Below the pieces are notes generated by a model. The model was not told where the DNA came from and made no database searches. It saw only the letters and a program-made list of their open reading frames with translations. The position numbers and the translations under genes were made by a program. From Sphingobium sp. YR768 (GTDB lineage Bacteria > Pseudomonadota > Alphaproteobacteria > Sphingomonadales > Sphingomonadaceae), in the NCBI RefSeq assembly GCF_900111125.1, contig NZ_FOGE01000019.1, positions 1-64,000 of the forward strand: DNA of 64,000 nucleotides, written 5' to 3'. Positions 7,895 through 18,262 of the stretch are shown piece by piece. Positions within the stretch are counted from its first letter, which is position 1, and each line of letters begins with the position of its first letter.

Positions 7895-9976
7895 TCAGGC
7901 GAGGATGCGTAGCGAAGGCTCACGGTCATAAAAGCGGAGAGTCGCAGCCTTCACGAAAGCGCTATCAAGTGCCGTAACGCCCGCGTCGGGCATCACGCCA
8001 GCCTTGTCGAGCAGCGGCTGCGCTGCGGCACTTGCGCCTATGGCCTTGAGATGGCCGTAGGCGTTCATCACGAATTCGATGGCGGCAGCCTCGTTGACGA
8101 GCATCGCACAGCCCTCTTTCGACAATATGATCGCCACCGCGTCGAAAATCTGACTGGGCGACCCGGCAAGCTGCCCATCAGCCTTCTGCCGCTTGCCATC
8201 GGAGAGCTTCGCGCCTCCCACCTTTGGTGCGACGATCACCGCCTTGCCTTTAGCTTTCTTCACTGCTGCCACAACTGCGGCTAACTCGTCTGCGTCACTT
8301 CCATCCGCGATCAGAATGCCGACCTTTCGTCCCTCGAGGGTCGCCTGCATATTCTTGTGGATCGAAAGCGCGTCCGACGGCGGCATATCGATCGGCTCCT
8401 TTGCGGCAGCCGCCTTCTTCGGCAGATCGATGCCAAGGCCATCGGCGACGCGCCTGGCAAGATCTTCGTCCACATTGCGCAGATTGGCGACCATGCGACC
8501 CGGCACTTGATCAAGCAGTTCAACCTTCGAAAGTTCAAACACGAAGGACGAAGCGATGTGCGCCTGTTCACTGCTCGTCTGTGAGCGGTAGAAAAGGCGC
8601 GCCTGGCTGTAATGATCGGCAAAAGTATCGGACCGCACGCGCAGCTTGTCGCCACTCTCATCAGGACCGGTGGCGGTATTCACCGTGACAAAGCCGGTAT
8701 CTTCGCTCTCACGCGGACCGCCCTCCTCTCCATGCGCTGCCAGACTGTTGGGCTCATAATTGGCGCGCCCCTTGGGCACCATTGTCTGCATCTTACCATC
8801 ACGCTGGAAATTGCCGAATGGACAGCGCGGCGCGTTTACCGGAATCTGATGGAAGTTGGTGGTGCCGAGCCGCGAGTTCTGGGTATCGAGATAGGAAAAG
8901 AGCCGGCCTTGAAGCAGCGGATCGTTTGAAAAATCGATGCCCGGCGGGATGTTCGAGGGCAGGAATGCGACCTGTTCTGTTTCAGCGAAGAAATTATCGA
9001 CATTGCGATTAAGCGTCAGCGTACCGATAAGGCGCACCGGCACATCGTCTTCCGGAATCAGCTTGGTCGCATCAAGTACGTCATAAGGCTGCGCATTGGC
9101 AAAGGCCTCATCGAAAATCTGAATGCCCAGATCCCATTCCGGGAAATCGCCTGCATCGATCGCCTCGAACAAGTCTCGGCGTTGATAGTCATTGTCGGCC
9201 GCCTGAAGCTTCAATGCCTCGTCCCAGATGGTCGATTGAAGCCCAAGTCGCGGTTTCCAATGGAATTTGACGAAATGCGCTTCGCCCTTGGCATTGACCA
9301 GTTTGAAGGTGTGGACGCCAAACCCTTCCATCGTGCGAAATGAGCGTGGCAGGGTCCGGTCGGACATCGCCCACATCAGCATATGCGTGGTTTCGGGCAT
9401 CAGCGAAGCCCAGTCCCAGAAGGTGTCATGCGCGCTTCCGGCCTGCGGATAGCCGCGATCGGCCTCCATCTTGACCGCATGGACGAGGTCGGGAAATTTG
9501 AGCGCGTCCTGGATGAAAAAGACCGGGATGTTATTGCCCACCAGATCCCAATTACCCTCGCGCGTGTAGAATTTGACGGCAAAGCCGCGCACATCGCGCG
9601 GCGTGTCGACCGACCCCGCGCCACCCGCCACGGTCGAAAAGCGGACGAATACCTCGGTCTTCTCGCCCTTGGTAAAGACTGCTGCCCTGGACAAATCGGA
9701 AATGTCGTCAGTCGCCTCGAATATGCCATGGGCGCCCGATCCGCGCGCGTGGACGATACGCTCGGGGATGCGCTCATGATCAAAGTGAAAGATCTTCTCA
9801 CGAAGGACGAAATCCTCCAGCAGCGTGGGTCCGCGCGATCCGCTCTTCAACGAATTCTGATTGTCGGAAATCGGTACGCCATGATTGGTCGTGAGGACGG
9901 CCGCATCCAGACTCTCGGCAGTCTGATGGGTTTCGCCGCCGGTCGTCTTGCCGCTGGATTTCGGAGTCCTGGCCAT
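7895..9976 (-). CDS. katE: Large-subunit (clade 2) monofunctional catalase, HPII/KatE
   Basis: A 693-residue catalase that splits hydrogen peroxide to water and oxygen. Visible active-site features are the distal His in [15 protein letters not shown], the distal Asn in [20 protein letters not shown] and the proximal haem Tyr in [14 protein letters not shown]. The C-terminal ~150 residues form the extra flavodoxin/GATase-like domain of large catalases ([20 protein letters not shown]). The start at 9976 ([10 protein letters not shown]) is preferred because AAAGG lies upstream; the open frame extends to 10087 without support. It stands alone in a stress-gene neighbourhood. Confidence 0.95.
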   Translation of the reverse strand: MARTPKSSGKTTGGETHQTAESLDAAVLTTNHGVPISDNQNSLKSGSRGPTLLEDFVLREKIFHFDHERIPERIVHARGSGAHGIFEATDDISDLSRAAVFTKGEKTEVFVRFSTVAGGAGSVDTPRDVRGFAVKFYTREGNWDLVGNNIPVFFIQDALKFPDLVHAVKMEADRGYPQAGSAHDTFWDWASLMPETTHMLMWAMSDRTLPRSFRTMEGFGVHTFKLVNAKGEAHFVKFHWKPRLGLQSTIWDEALKLQAADNDYQRRDLFEAIDAGDFPEWDLGIQIFDEAFANAQPYDVLDATKLIPEDDVPVRLIGTLTLNRNVDNFFAETEQVAFLPSNIPPGIDFSNDPLLQGRLFSYLDTQNSRLGTTNFHQIPVNAPRCPFGNFQRDGKMQTMVPKGRANYEPNSLAAHGEEGGPRESEDTGFVTVNTATGPDESGDKLRVRSDTFADHYSQARLFYRSQTSSEQAHIASSFVFELSKVELLDQVPGRMVANLRNVDEDLARRVADGLGIDLPKKAAAAKEPIDMPPSDALSIHKNMQATLEGRKVGILIADGSDADELAAVVAAVKKAKGKAVIVAPKVGGAKLSDGKRQKADGQLAGSPSQIFDAVAIILSKEGCAMLVNEAAAIEFVMNAYGHLKAIGASAAAQPLLDKAGVMPDAGVTALDSAFVKAATLRFYDREPSLRILA

Positions 9977-10308
9977 TTGAAGGTCGCCTTTCTGCTTGTC
10001 GTCAGATTGCAATGGGGCGGACCATATGTTGCCGTCGTTATGCGCCTGTCGCGCATATCGAAGGTTCGTCCCTGCTGTTCGAGGCATTGGCCGACGAGAT
10101 CGGCCTCAGCCTTCACAACGCGCCAGACGCAATTTGTTCACCGCTAAATCACGCCACCGATCAATTTTCCCGTGACGGCTTAACCTGGGTTGGCTGCACC
10201 CGTTATGGCCAGCCATCAACGCGGCCATTTACCCGACCTCGACCCACAAAAATCCAAACTGGGTCAGGCCGGTATGGACCCGCCGAACGGTCCAGGCGTT
10301 AGCGCGCA
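9977..10308. other. Intergenic region between katE and the AsmA gene
   Basis: This divergent 332-base stretch holds no convincing gene. A weak stress-promoter-like match (TTAAC, 16-base spacer, CGTT at 10180-10204, plus strand) points to the AsmA gene. On the katE side only degenerate GAAC motifs are seen. Confidence 0.4.
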
Positions 10309-12240
10309 ATGATAAAGATGGAGAGAGGGCCCCGCCTGCGGTGGATCGGCTGGATATTGGTCGGCCTGACCCTGTTTGCTTCAGCCTGCCTCATCGCCCT
10401 CGCCGCCTTCCCCGTTGGCCTGTTCAAGGACAGGATCGCTCGTCACATCGGCGCAAGGTTCGCAACGAATGTGTCCATCGGCTCGATCGGACGGCGCGAG
10501 GCTTTCTCCTTCACGCCGACGATCGTGATACGGGATCTGGCGATCCGGCAGCCGCGATGGGCAGGCACTGGCAACATGGTTCAAGCCCAATCGGTGGAAG
10601 TCCGAATTTCGATCCTCTCGCTTATTACAGGTGGCGGCGCCCGGCCAGACAGTGCGGTGGCGCGCGGACTATCCCTCGCGCTGGTTCGCGACGCTTCAGG
10701 GCGGGCGAACTGGGAAGGACCAAAGGATGGACATGGCAGCGACGATCAAGGCAGCGGCCTGGGGCGATTGCTCGTGCCAGATGGCCGCCTGTCCCTAAAG
10801 GATGCCAAGCGCGCCCTTTTGCTTTCCGGCACCTTTGCTTCTGATGGGAAGGGCTTGCGCATCGATGCAGCCGGTCGCTTCCACAACGCACCTGCACGGC
10901 TGGCCATCACGGGCGCGTCAATCTCGGGCCAAAGGCGCGATGCGGCTTATCCGATCGAATTGAAACTCCAGTCGCCCTTGCTGCATCTTGACGCTTCGGG
11001 ACAGACACGCGGGCCGCTCAACCTGCGATCCATGTCGCTCGATGTCCGCGCGACATCACCAAATCTCAAATATCTCGATGACGTGATCGAGGCCGGTCTG
11101 TTCGGCACCCAGCCCATCGATCTGCACGCCAAGGTCCGCCATGCCGGGCGAGACTGGTTCGTCGAGCATATGACAGGTCGTATAGGCCGATCCCCATTGG
11201 TCGCGAAAGCCGACATCCTGAAGCGCGACGAGCGCACGAAGATCGATGCCGATGTACATTTCAGCGCCTTCGATTTCGACGATCTTTCCGACGCGCAAGG
11301 CAAAGCCAAAGCCAGGGCGATCGAAGCCAGTATCGGGCCGCGCGTCCTGCCCGGCACCCGTATCAACATTGCGAAGGTGGGCCCGACCGATGGCGTCGTC
11401 CGGTTCAAGGCGGATCGGCTATTGCTGACGGATTCGGTGTTCCGGTCGTTGGCTGGTACGATCCGGCTCACCGGCAAATTGCTCGAACTCGATGATATCC
11501 GTGCGAACATGTCGAGCGGACGGATGAACGGCACCGTCAGGATCGATCAGCGCGGCGGCGTCACGAAACCATATTTTGCCATGGATCTGCTCTTTACCGA
11601 CGGGCGCCTCGAAAAATTGATCGGGACACAGGGCGCGACCGGCGCTCTGCGCGGCCGGGTAAAGCTGTCGGGCACGGGCGATACAATTCGGGAAGCGCTT
11701 GGCAGGGCCGACGGGCATGCCGGGTTGGTGGTGCGCGACGGGCAGGTGAAACGCACGCTCGCCGCCGTTCTGGGGCAGGATTTGGGCAAGGCGATCGGGG
11801 CTGCATTGCGCAACAAGGACGCGGAAATACCCTTGCGTTGCCTTGCCATCGACTTTGCGGCCAAAGGCGGCATCCTTACCCCGTCTCCATTTCTGGTCGA
11901 TACATCCATATCCTCTGGTACGGGCCAGGGAACCATGTCGCTCGCGACCGAGCGCATAGCGCTCACGATCAGGGGGCGATCGCGCGATCCGAGTGGCCTG
12001 CGCCTTGTCGATCCGATCAGGGTGGGCGGCAGCTTTTCAGCACCGACGCTGAGCGCCGCCGGCGACCCTCCCGGCAGCAAGGTGGGCGCGGGTTCCATCA
12101 TCAAAGCGGTTGGCAAATCGATTGGCGGCGCGCTGGGCCTCTCAAAGAAGCGCGATATGGATAATGACACTACGCCCATGGCGGTGGATTGCGCCTTGAT
12201 GGAACGAAGAATATTGGCTGCGCGACCGCCTCGATCCTGA
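10309..12240 (+). CDS. AsmA family protein
   Basis: A 643-residue protein with one N-terminal membrane helix (about residues 12-34, WIGWILVGLTLFASACLIALAAFPV) and a long periplasmic repeat-rich beta domain. AsmA/TamB/YhdP-like signatures include the DLAIRQPRWAG segment, LDDIRANMSSGRMNGTVRIDQRGG and LGRADGHAGLVVRDGQVKRTLAAVLGQDLGKAIG. AsmA-like proteins are bridge-like lipid-transfer or envelope-homeostasis proteins. ATG at 10309 is used; a second in-frame ATG at 10318 is possible and neither has a strong ribosome binding site. It ends 13 bases from the convergent amylase remnant. Confidence 0.82.
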   Translation: MIKMERGPRLRWIGWILVGLTLFASACLIALAAFPVGLFKDRIARHIGARFATNVSIGSIGRREAFSFTPTIVIRDLAIRQPRWAGTGNMVQAQSVEVRISILSLITGGGARPDSAVARGLSLALVRDASGRANWEGPKDGHGSDDQGSGLGRLLVPDGRLSLKDAKRALLLSGTFASDGKGLRIDAAGRFHNAPARLAITGASISGQRRDAAYPIELKLQSPLLHLDASGQTRGPLNLRSMSLDVRATSPNLKYLDDVIEAGLFGTQPIDLHAKVRHAGRDWFVEHMTGRIGRSPLVAKADILKRDERTKIDADVHFSAFDFDDLSDAQGKAKARAIEASIGPRVLPGTRINIAKVGPTDGVVRFKADRLLLTDSVFRSLAGTIRLTGKLLELDDIRANMSSGRMNGTVRIDQRGGVTKPYFAMDLLFTDGRLEKLIGTQGATGALRGRVKLSGTGDTIREALGRADGHAGLVVRDGQVKRTLAAVLGQDLGKAIGAALRNKDAEIPLRCLAIDFAAKGGILTPSPFLVDTSISSGTGQGTMSLATERIALTIRGRSRDPSGLRLVDPIRVGGSFSAPTLSAAGDPPGSKVGAGSIIKAVGKSIGGALGLSKKRDMDNDTTPMAVDCALMERRILAARPPRS

Positions 12241-12252
12241 CGCCTCGTCGAC

Positions 12253-13330
12253 TTAGCCCTGACTGTCCGTCCGTACCCACAGACTGACGGAGCCGCCGTT
12301 GACGCGCAGCGCCGCCTTTCCGGCATCATCGGCGGCTATCTCTTCTTCGCAATCACCCAAAAAGTCGCGAAAGCTTACCCCGGCATGCTCTGTCCCAAGC
12401 TCGATGATCTTGGTCGTCTCTGCGCCATTGCTGACGAGAAGAATGCAACCGGCCTGCTCCGCTGTGCCGTGCCGGATAACGCCAAGGCAATCTGGTTGTC
12501 AAACAGATCGGTCTGCGGCCCGTTGGCAAAGCGCTGCCGGGCCTCGATCAGCTTTGGCAGGTAGGGAACCGGCATGATCTCTATCTCATGGGTTTCGCCA
12601 TCCCCGCCCGCATCACTATATTTCGCGCCATAGAGATCAGGGTAGAAGATGCACGGCACGCCCTGTTCACGGATCAGGATCAATGCATAGGTCAGCGGCT
12701 TGAACCAGTCCTCTACGGGCGCCTCGAGAGCCTGAAGCGGTTGCGTGTCATGATTGCCCACGATCGTCATGGCATGGTGGGGCGATGCCGCAACCAGCGC
12801 ATCATCGAATAGGGTGCGCAAATCGAAATCGCCACCGGCCCGCGCCACGTCATGCAAGCGGTGCAGCAAGCCGACGTCGAACAGCATCAACTGCTGATCA
12901 ACCAGATCAAGATAGGCCTGAAGCGCCTCCATGTCGGGATGCCAATATTCGGCGACGACGAAAAGCTCGCTATTCACGCTTTCGCGCATATGGCCGACCC
13001 AGTCGCGAAAGAACCAGGCGGGGATATGCTTGGCTGCGTCCAGGCGGAACCCGTCTCATGGCAGTTGTTCCGCCAGCAAACATCCCCAATATTTCAGCTC
13101 TTCATAAACGGCGTTGTTTCGAAACTCGACATCCGATCCCATCAGATAATCGAAATTGCCCTTCTCGCTATCGACCTCGCTATTCCACTCCCATCGCCAT
13201 CTTCGGTCGGCTCGTCGAGTCGAACTCGCCCAGGTCGAACAGATCACAGCTGTCATAGCCCACCGAGTATCTGCAAGGCGGCGAGAACGTGATGTTGCCT
13301 ATCCATGCAGCCGAACGCGGCTGGTCAGGT
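12253..13330 (-). pseudogene. Cytoplasmic-type alpha-amylase (GH13), multiply broken
   Basis: Pieces of one GH13_5 alpha-amylase lie in order on the minus strand. First comes [16 protein letters not shown] (about 13270-13220), then, after a deletion of roughly 80-100 residues and frame changes, [17 protein letters not shown]...[15 protein letters not shown]. An in-frame TGA at about 13056-13058 sits just before DGFRLDAAKH, which contains the catalytic Asp. The barrel continues as VVAEYW (general acid Glu) and IVGNHDTQP. A frameshift near 12495 moves the frame to CILLVSNGAETTKIIELG and NGGSVSLWVRTDSQG, ending at 12253. The domain order is clear but no intact enzyme can be made. Confidence 0.85.
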
Positions 13331-13495
13331 TCGAATTACACTATCCAACCGCACCAAAAAACCTCATGTTGAAACCATATTGCAAATAGAGGGATATTCA
13401 ATAAGTCTGTTCACAACATGGATGGTAGGCGCTGCGCGTGCGGCGCCACTTCAAGAGGAAAATGGACGGCAAATTGCCGCGGAGAGGAAATGTGC

Positions 13496-15946
13496 ATGCG
13501 TAACAGATATGTAGGCAATCTGTGTCCGTCACAGGATGTCCCGCGAAACATATTTACTGGCGTCATATGCGCTCTGTTTGCAGGTCTGGCATCCCTCGGC
13601 ACCGCGTCCGCTGCGCCCCGGGCATTGACCCAACTGGCGGACGGCTGGCGTTTTATTCAAGGCGATCCGCAGAATGCTGAAACAGCTGATCTCGACGATA
13701 GTAAGTGGCAGAATGTATCAGTACCCCATGACTGGGCCATCGCCGGTCCCTTCGATCCGAACGCCAAGGCAGCGGGAGAAAATGGTTTTCTGCCGAGCGG
13801 GGTCGCATGGTATCGCAAGCCGTTGGATGTCACGCCGAAGCCGGGTCGCCGCTATTTCATCGAATTTGACGGCATCATGGAGCGCAGCGGCGTCTGGGTG
13901 AACGGGCACCATGTCGGCCAGCGCCCGATGGGTTATGTCAGCCAGCGCTATGACATCACCCGCCATCTGCGTGCGGACGGGCGCAATATGCTGGCCGTGC
14001 GGGCCGACACGTCAGCCGCGCCGTCATCGCGCTGGTACACGGGATCAGGCATCTATCGCCACGTGCGCCTGATCGAGACGAGCGACGTCCATATTCCGCA
14101 GGGTGGCGCTTATATACGCACATCGACCCTCACCGGCAACCGGGCGACCATCGCCATCACGACCGAAGTCCAAAATAGCGCCGATCTGCCGACGGACGTG
14201 ACGGTGGAGGTGGTGTTGACGGCTCCCGACGGACGAGAAATCGCACGTAGCAAGGCGCCGGTTACAAGCGTGGCGGCAGGCCGGACGGTGATCGTCCCGG
14301 TTGAAGCCGCGCTCGCCAATCCCCAGCGATGGGACATCGACGACCCGAAACTCTATCACGCGGCTGTCCGTGTGCTGGCTGCCGACGGCTCCGTCCTGGA
14401 CGATGAAGCTGTCCATTTCGGTGTACGCGAAGCCCGCTTCGATCCCGCGACCGGCTTTTGGCTGAACGGTCGTAACTTCAAGCTGAAGGGCGTTGCGCTG
14501 CACCATGATGGCGGCGCGGTCGGGGCGGCGGTTCCGCTGGCCGTCTGGCGCCAGCGCCTGACCGCACTCAAGAGCCAGGGCGTCAATGCGATCCGCACCG
14601 CGCATAATGTGCCCAGCCCGGAATTTCTCGACCTGACCGACGAACTCGGACTGGTCGTGATGGACGAACTGTTCGACCAATGGAATGTCGCCAAGACGCC
14701 GGAGGATTATCATCTTTTCTTCGGCGACTGGCACAAGCGCGATACGCTCGACATGGTGCGCCGCGACCGCAACCATCCCAGCATCATCCTGTGGAGCGCG
14801 GGCAACGAAATTCACGACACCGCCTATCCGGTGCAGGCCAAGGCGGCGCTGCGCAGCATCCTCGATATCGTCCATGCCACCGATCCGTCGCGCCCGGTCA
14901 CGATGGCGCTGTTCCGACCGAACGTCACCAAGGATTATGAAAACGGTCTGGCCGACATGCTGGATGTGGTGGGCCAGAATTATCGTGAGAATGAACTGAT
15001 CGCGGCGAGCAAGCAAAATCCCAGGCGCAGCATTGTCGGGACGGAAAATGCGCATAATCGCACCAATTGGGTGCCTGTCCGCGATTACGCGCCATTTTCG
15101 GGCATGTTCCTGTGGACGGGCATCGATTATCTGGGGGAAGCGAACCGGTCCGGCTGGCCCAATATCCAGAATCCCGCCGGGCTGCTCGACCGCACCGGCC
15201 GCCAGAAGATCAGCGGCATGGAGCGGGAAAGCTGGTGGTCGCAGCGGCCAGTCCTTCATGTCGTGCGCAATGCCGATCCGGCAGCAGCTGGTCCGTCGAC
15301 CGATGGCGCGGGCGGACCCAATCAGCCGGTTCTGCCGACTATGATCGCGGTTGCGACGCCCAAGCCCAAGGTCGCGCTGTTCGACGACTGGACACCCGAA
15401 GATCGCAGCCCGCACGACGAGACGATCGAGGTCTACAGCAATTGTCAGCAGGTCGAGGCGTTTCTCAACGGTCGATCACTGGGCACGCTGCCGATCCATC
15501 AGGATGCATCGCCGCGACGCTGGGCGGTCCGTTATGCCCCCGGCGAGGTACGCGCCACCTGCCGCGATCCCGGCGCGGATGGCGTTTCGGACAGTTTGCG
15601 GACGGCCGGGAAGCCGGTCCGCATCGCCCTGAAAGCGGACATGCCCGTTATCGGATCGACGTTCGACGACATGACCTATGTCCGCGCCCATGTGGTCGAT
15701 GCCAACGGCGTTATAGTTCCGTCCGCCGCCCAAAATCTGCGCTTTGCCATCGAGGGGCCGGGGTCTCTGATCGCTACGGATAATGGCTCGTCTATCGATC
15801 ATACGCCCTTTCCTTCGCACGATCGCGCCGCGCTGGGTGGCGTTGCGGTCGCCCTGGTCCGCGGTGCCGGAGATGGCGCCTTCCGCGTCACAGCGACAGC
15901 GCAAGGTCTAAAGCCAGGCAGCGTCGAATTGCGTGCGAGGAAATAG
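13496..15946 (+). CDS. Exported glycoside hydrolase family 2 enzyme (beta-galactosidase-like)
   Basis: An 816-residue enzyme with a signal peptide ending near ASLGTASAA. Domains in order: N-terminal jelly roll (LADGWRFIQGD, NVSVPHDWAIAGPF, FDGIMERSGVWVNGHHVG), immunoglobulin-like domain, TIM barrel (FKLKGVALHHDGGAVG, GVNAIRTAHNVPS), then C-terminal DUF4982/DUF4981-type beta domains. The acid/base Glu is in SAGNEIHD and the probable nucleophile Glu in VGTENAHNR. The ATG at 13496 has AGAGGA seven bases upstream. In this pectin locus it would remove beta-linked galactose from rhamnogalacturonan-I side chains; galactosidase versus other beta-glycosidase cannot be settled from sequence. Confidence 0.88.
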   Translation: MRNRYVGNLCPSQDVPRNIFTGVICALFAGLASLGTASAAPRALTQLADGWRFIQGDPQNAETADLDDSKWQNVSVPHDWAIAGPFDPNAKAAGENGFLPSGVAWYRKPLDVTPKPGRRYFIEFDGIMERSGVWVNGHHVGQRPMGYVSQRYDITRHLRADGRNMLAVRADTSAAPSSRWYTGSGIYRHVRLIETSDVHIPQGGAYIRTSTLTGNRATIAITTEVQNSADLPTDVTVEVVLTAPDGREIARSKAPVTSVAAGRTVIVPVEAALANPQRWDIDDPKLYHAAVRVLAADGSVLDDEAVHFGVREARFDPATGFWLNGRNFKLKGVALHHDGGAVGAAVPLAVWRQRLTALKSQGVNAIRTAHNVPSPEFLDLTDELGLVVMDELFDQWNVAKTPEDYHLFFGDWHKRDTLDMVRRDRNHPSIILWSAGNEIHDTAYPVQAKAALRSILDIVHATDPSRPVTMALFRPNVTKDYENGLADMLDVVGQNYRENELIAASKQNPRRSIVGTENAHNRTNWVPVRDYAPFSGMFLWTGIDYLGEANRSGWPNIQNPAGLLDRTGRQKISGMERESWWSQRPVLHVVRNADPAAAGPSTDGAGGPNQPVLPTMIAVATPKPKVALFDDWTPEDRSPHDETIEVYSNCQQVEAFLNGRSLGTLPIHQDASPRRWAVRYAPGEVRATCRDPGADGVSDSLRTAGKPVRIALKADMPVIGSTFDDMTYVRAHVVDANGVIVPSAAQNLRFAIEGPGSLIATDNGSSIDHTPFPSHDRAALGGVAVALVRGAGDGAFRVTATAQGLKPGSVELRARK

Positions 15947-15950
15947 ACAG

Positions 15951-17465
15951 ATGGCAGAGCAGACTAGGAATGTCGCCTGCCCGTCCGAAGAGGAGCCATC
16001 GCGCCGCTACGTCGTGAAGAGCGCCTTAGCCTTGGGTATAGCAGCCTCCGCCCGACCGGCATGGGCGGCGGCTCAGGAGGATAGTTTCGAGGCAAAGGCA
16101 AGGTTCATCGCAGACGGCATTGCACGCCCGCGCATCCCGGATCGCGAATTCCAGGTCAAAGATTTCGGCGGCGTTGCGGATGGCCGTACCGACGACAGCG
16201 CTGCAATCTCACGCGCGATCGCGGCCTGCGCGCACGCGGGGGGTGGCCGGATCATCGTGTCGGCGGGCGTGACGCTGACCGGCCCTATCCGCCTGCGCTC
16301 GCGCATGGAACTGCATGTGCCAAAGGGCGCCCGCCTCAAGTTCATCGCGGAACCGGCACGCTATCTACCGCCCGTCCATACCCGATGGGAGGGCGTGGAA
16401 TTGATGGGCTATCACCCGTTGATCTACGCTTTCGAGGAAGAGGACGTCGCCCTGACAGGTGGCGGGGTGATCGATGGATCGGCGGATGACCGGACATGGT
16501 GGCCCTGGAAAGGCCCCTGGGCGGACCGTTATCGGGATACGCCGGAGAAGGAACGCCAGGCGGCAGACCGTGCGCGGCTGTTCGACATGGCCGAGCGTGG
16601 CGTGCCGGTAGCGCAGCGGGTGTTTGGCGAGGGGAGCCGCCTGCGTCCCTCTTTCTTCCAGCCCTATCGATGCAACCGCGTGTCGATGGAGGACATCGTC
16701 GTGGAAGCTTCACCCTTCTGGCAGGTGCATCCGGTGGATTGCACTGCGGTGACCTTCCGCGGCGTCACCTGCGCCAGCAAAGGCCCCAATAATGACGGAA
16801 TCGATCCCGAATCCTGTGATGGCGTCCTGATCGAGAATTGCATATTCGATACCGGCGACGACTGCATCGCCATCAAGGCCGCGCGCAATGCCGATGGGCG
16901 ACGGCTCGCCAAACCGTGCGAAAATATCGTTATTCGCTACTGCCTGATGAAGGATGGTCATGCCGGCGTTGCCATTGGCAGCGAGTTGACCGGCGGCGTG
17001 CGCAACGTCTTTATCCACGATTGCAGGATGGACAGCCCGCATTTGACCCGCGTGCTGATCATCAAGTCGAACAGTTATCGCGGCGGCATGATCGAGAACA
17101 TCCATCTGCGCCGGCTCCATGCCGGGGCGGTGGACAAGGCCTTCATTCAGATCTGGATGCTCTACGAAGAAGGCAATGGGGGCGGTCATGTTCCCCAGGT
17201 AGCCCATGTGTCCGCGCAGGATATTACGGTCCGATCGACGGAGCGCGTTCTTATCGTGCGGGGCTTACCGCAAGCGCCGGTCCGCGACCTGCGGTTGGCG
17301 AACATCAAGGTGGGGCGCGAGACGATGCCGTCCGTCACCGTGGACGTGGCCCCGATGACGTTGGACAATGTCGTTGTGGACGGGGTGCGCTGGACACAGG
17401 ACTATCTGCACGGCCTTCCAGGCGCGAACAGCATCCAGTGCGACAAATGGGCAGTGTGTCGATAA
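15951..17465 (+). CDS. GH28 polygalacturonase, exported
   Basis: A 504-residue right-handed beta-helix enzyme that hydrolyses alpha-1,4-galacturonan or rhamnogalacturonan. It has a Tat-like leader (SRRYVVKSALALG...AWA) and a pectate-lyase-3-type start (FQVKDFGGVADGRTDDSAAISRAI). All GH28 catalytic motifs are present: NNDGIDPESCDGV, DTGDDCIAIKAARN, GHAGVAIGSELTGGV and RVLIIKSN. The ATG at 15951 has GAGG 11 bases upstream and lies four bases after the GH2 stop, so the two are one operon. The WWPWKG insertion near residue 175 is usual for bacterial exo-acting members. Confidence 0.92.
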   Translation: MAEQTRNVACPSEEEPSRRYVVKSALALGIAASARPAWAAAQEDSFEAKARFIADGIARPRIPDREFQVKDFGGVADGRTDDSAAISRAIAACAHAGGGRIIVSAGVTLTGPIRLRSRMELHVPKGARLKFIAEPARYLPPVHTRWEGVELMGYHPLIYAFEEEDVALTGGGVIDGSADDRTWWPWKGPWADRYRDTPEKERQAADRARLFDMAERGVPVAQRVFGEGSRLRPSFFQPYRCNRVSMEDIVVEASPFWQVHPVDCTAVTFRGVTCASKGPNNDGIDPESCDGVLIENCIFDTGDDCIAIKAARNADGRRLAKPCENIVIRYCLMKDGHAGVAIGSELTGGVRNVFIHDCRMDSPHLTRVLIIKSNSYRGGMIENIHLRRLHAGAVDKAFIQIWMLYEEGNGGGHVPQVAHVSAQDITVRSTERVLIVRGLPQAPVRDLRLANIKVGRETMPSVTVDVAPMTLDNVVVDGVRWTQDYLHGLPGANSIQCDKWAVCR

Positions 17466-17486
17466 GCCACGCATGTTCCGTAGGAT

Positions 17487-17687
17487 GTGCAGCAGCACCG
17501 TTCCAAATGCATGCTGGTTCAACGGAGGTGGTTGATCGATGCAGCGCTACTTCTTGGCCCGACCCACAATGGCCGTTTAGCGGTGGATTTTTTGTCTCTA
17601 GATGCGGACGGGCAGTTTTTCGCCTATCAGCGCCGGATTGCTGAACACCTGAAGCCAATCGAGACTGCCGATGCCAACCGTGAATGA
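17487..17687 (+). CDS. Small hypothetical ORF overlapping the next gene
   Basis: A possible 66-residue product from a GTG at 17487 (ATG at 17511 would also fit). Its last 16 bases overlap the start of the gene at 17671, as in coupled genes, and the end (LDADGQFFAYQRRIAEHLKPIE) has plausible protein character. No domain is recognised and no clear ribosome binding site is seen. It could be the tail of a deleted gene. Confidence 0.25.
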   Translation: MQQHRSKCMLVQRRWLIDAALLLGPTHNGRLAVDFLSLDADGQFFAYQRRIAEHLKPIETADANRE

Positions 17688-18261
17688 CTTTGCCCAACTC
17701 GGCCAGCGCGTCGCCGCAACCCACGGGTGGGCGGCCGCCAAGGCATTTAAAGCCTATGTCTGGAGCGAGCAGGACCAAGCCGCCATCGCCGCTTGCGCCT
17801 CGAAGATTCTCAAACTGTTTCCGCAGGCAGCTCGAAATGATGACTTGCTGAGCGCGACGCTGGCATTTCAGCTCCAGCGCCGGCTTCAGGTGCCTGTCTA
17901 CCTTGTGGCCGGAGCGCTGAGCGTCGATGGCGTTCTGGTGCGCCGCGGTCAGCTTCCGTCCGGCGAAGGCAACCCGTTCGCTGCCGATGCGCTTCCCTGG
18001 GATGGGCACCTGTGGATCATGATCGGGCCACATGTCGTCGACGCCACGATCTTCCGTTTGGCAAACCGCCCTGACTGTCCATCTGTGCTGGCACGCCATA
18101 TTCATTCCATATTCGGCCCGGACAAGGGACTTTATGTTGATCATTGGCGTCGTACGCGGCGCGTCGGGTTGGAATATGATCCACACTATGTCCTGGGCGA
18201 TGAGGACATGGATAAGCTTCTGAGCGCTGCCTACAACCTGATCAACGACGGCGCGCTATAG
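17671..18261 (+). CDS. Hypothetical protein with a transglutaminase-like pattern lacking Cys
   Basis: A 196-residue cytoplasmic protein with no signal peptide or membrane segment. The middle reads LLSATLAFQLQRRLQVPVYLVAGALSVDG, then DGHLWIMIGPHVVDATIF. This order resembles transglutaminase/cysteine-protease folds, where Cys starts the first helix and His and Asp follow in the strands; here the Cys position is Ser or Ala, so it may be a non-catalytic relative. This resemblance is pattern reading only. It lies one base before the GST gene on the same strand and has lower GC than its neighbours, so the pair may be an insertion into the pectin locus. Confidence 0.5.
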   Translation: MPTVNDFAQLGQRVAATHGWAAAKAFKAYVWSEQDQAAIAACASKILKLFPQAARNDDLLSATLAFQLQRRLQVPVYLVAGALSVDGVLVRRGQLPSGEGNPFAADALPWDGHLWIMIGPHVVDATIFRLANRPDCPSVLARHIHSIFGPDKGLYVDHWRRTRRVGLEYDPHYVLGDEDMDKLLSAAYNLINDGAL

Positions 18262-18262
18262 C

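Noticed and set aside
10180..10204. Fifth EcfG promoter (TTAAC-N16-CGTT) before the AsmA gene
   Set aside because: Two mismatches in the -35 element; kept only as a weak note in the intergenic entry.
13320..13365. T-loop-like GGTTCGAAT followed by ACC
   Set aside because: The flanking bases cannot form the T-stem or acceptor stem of a tRNA.
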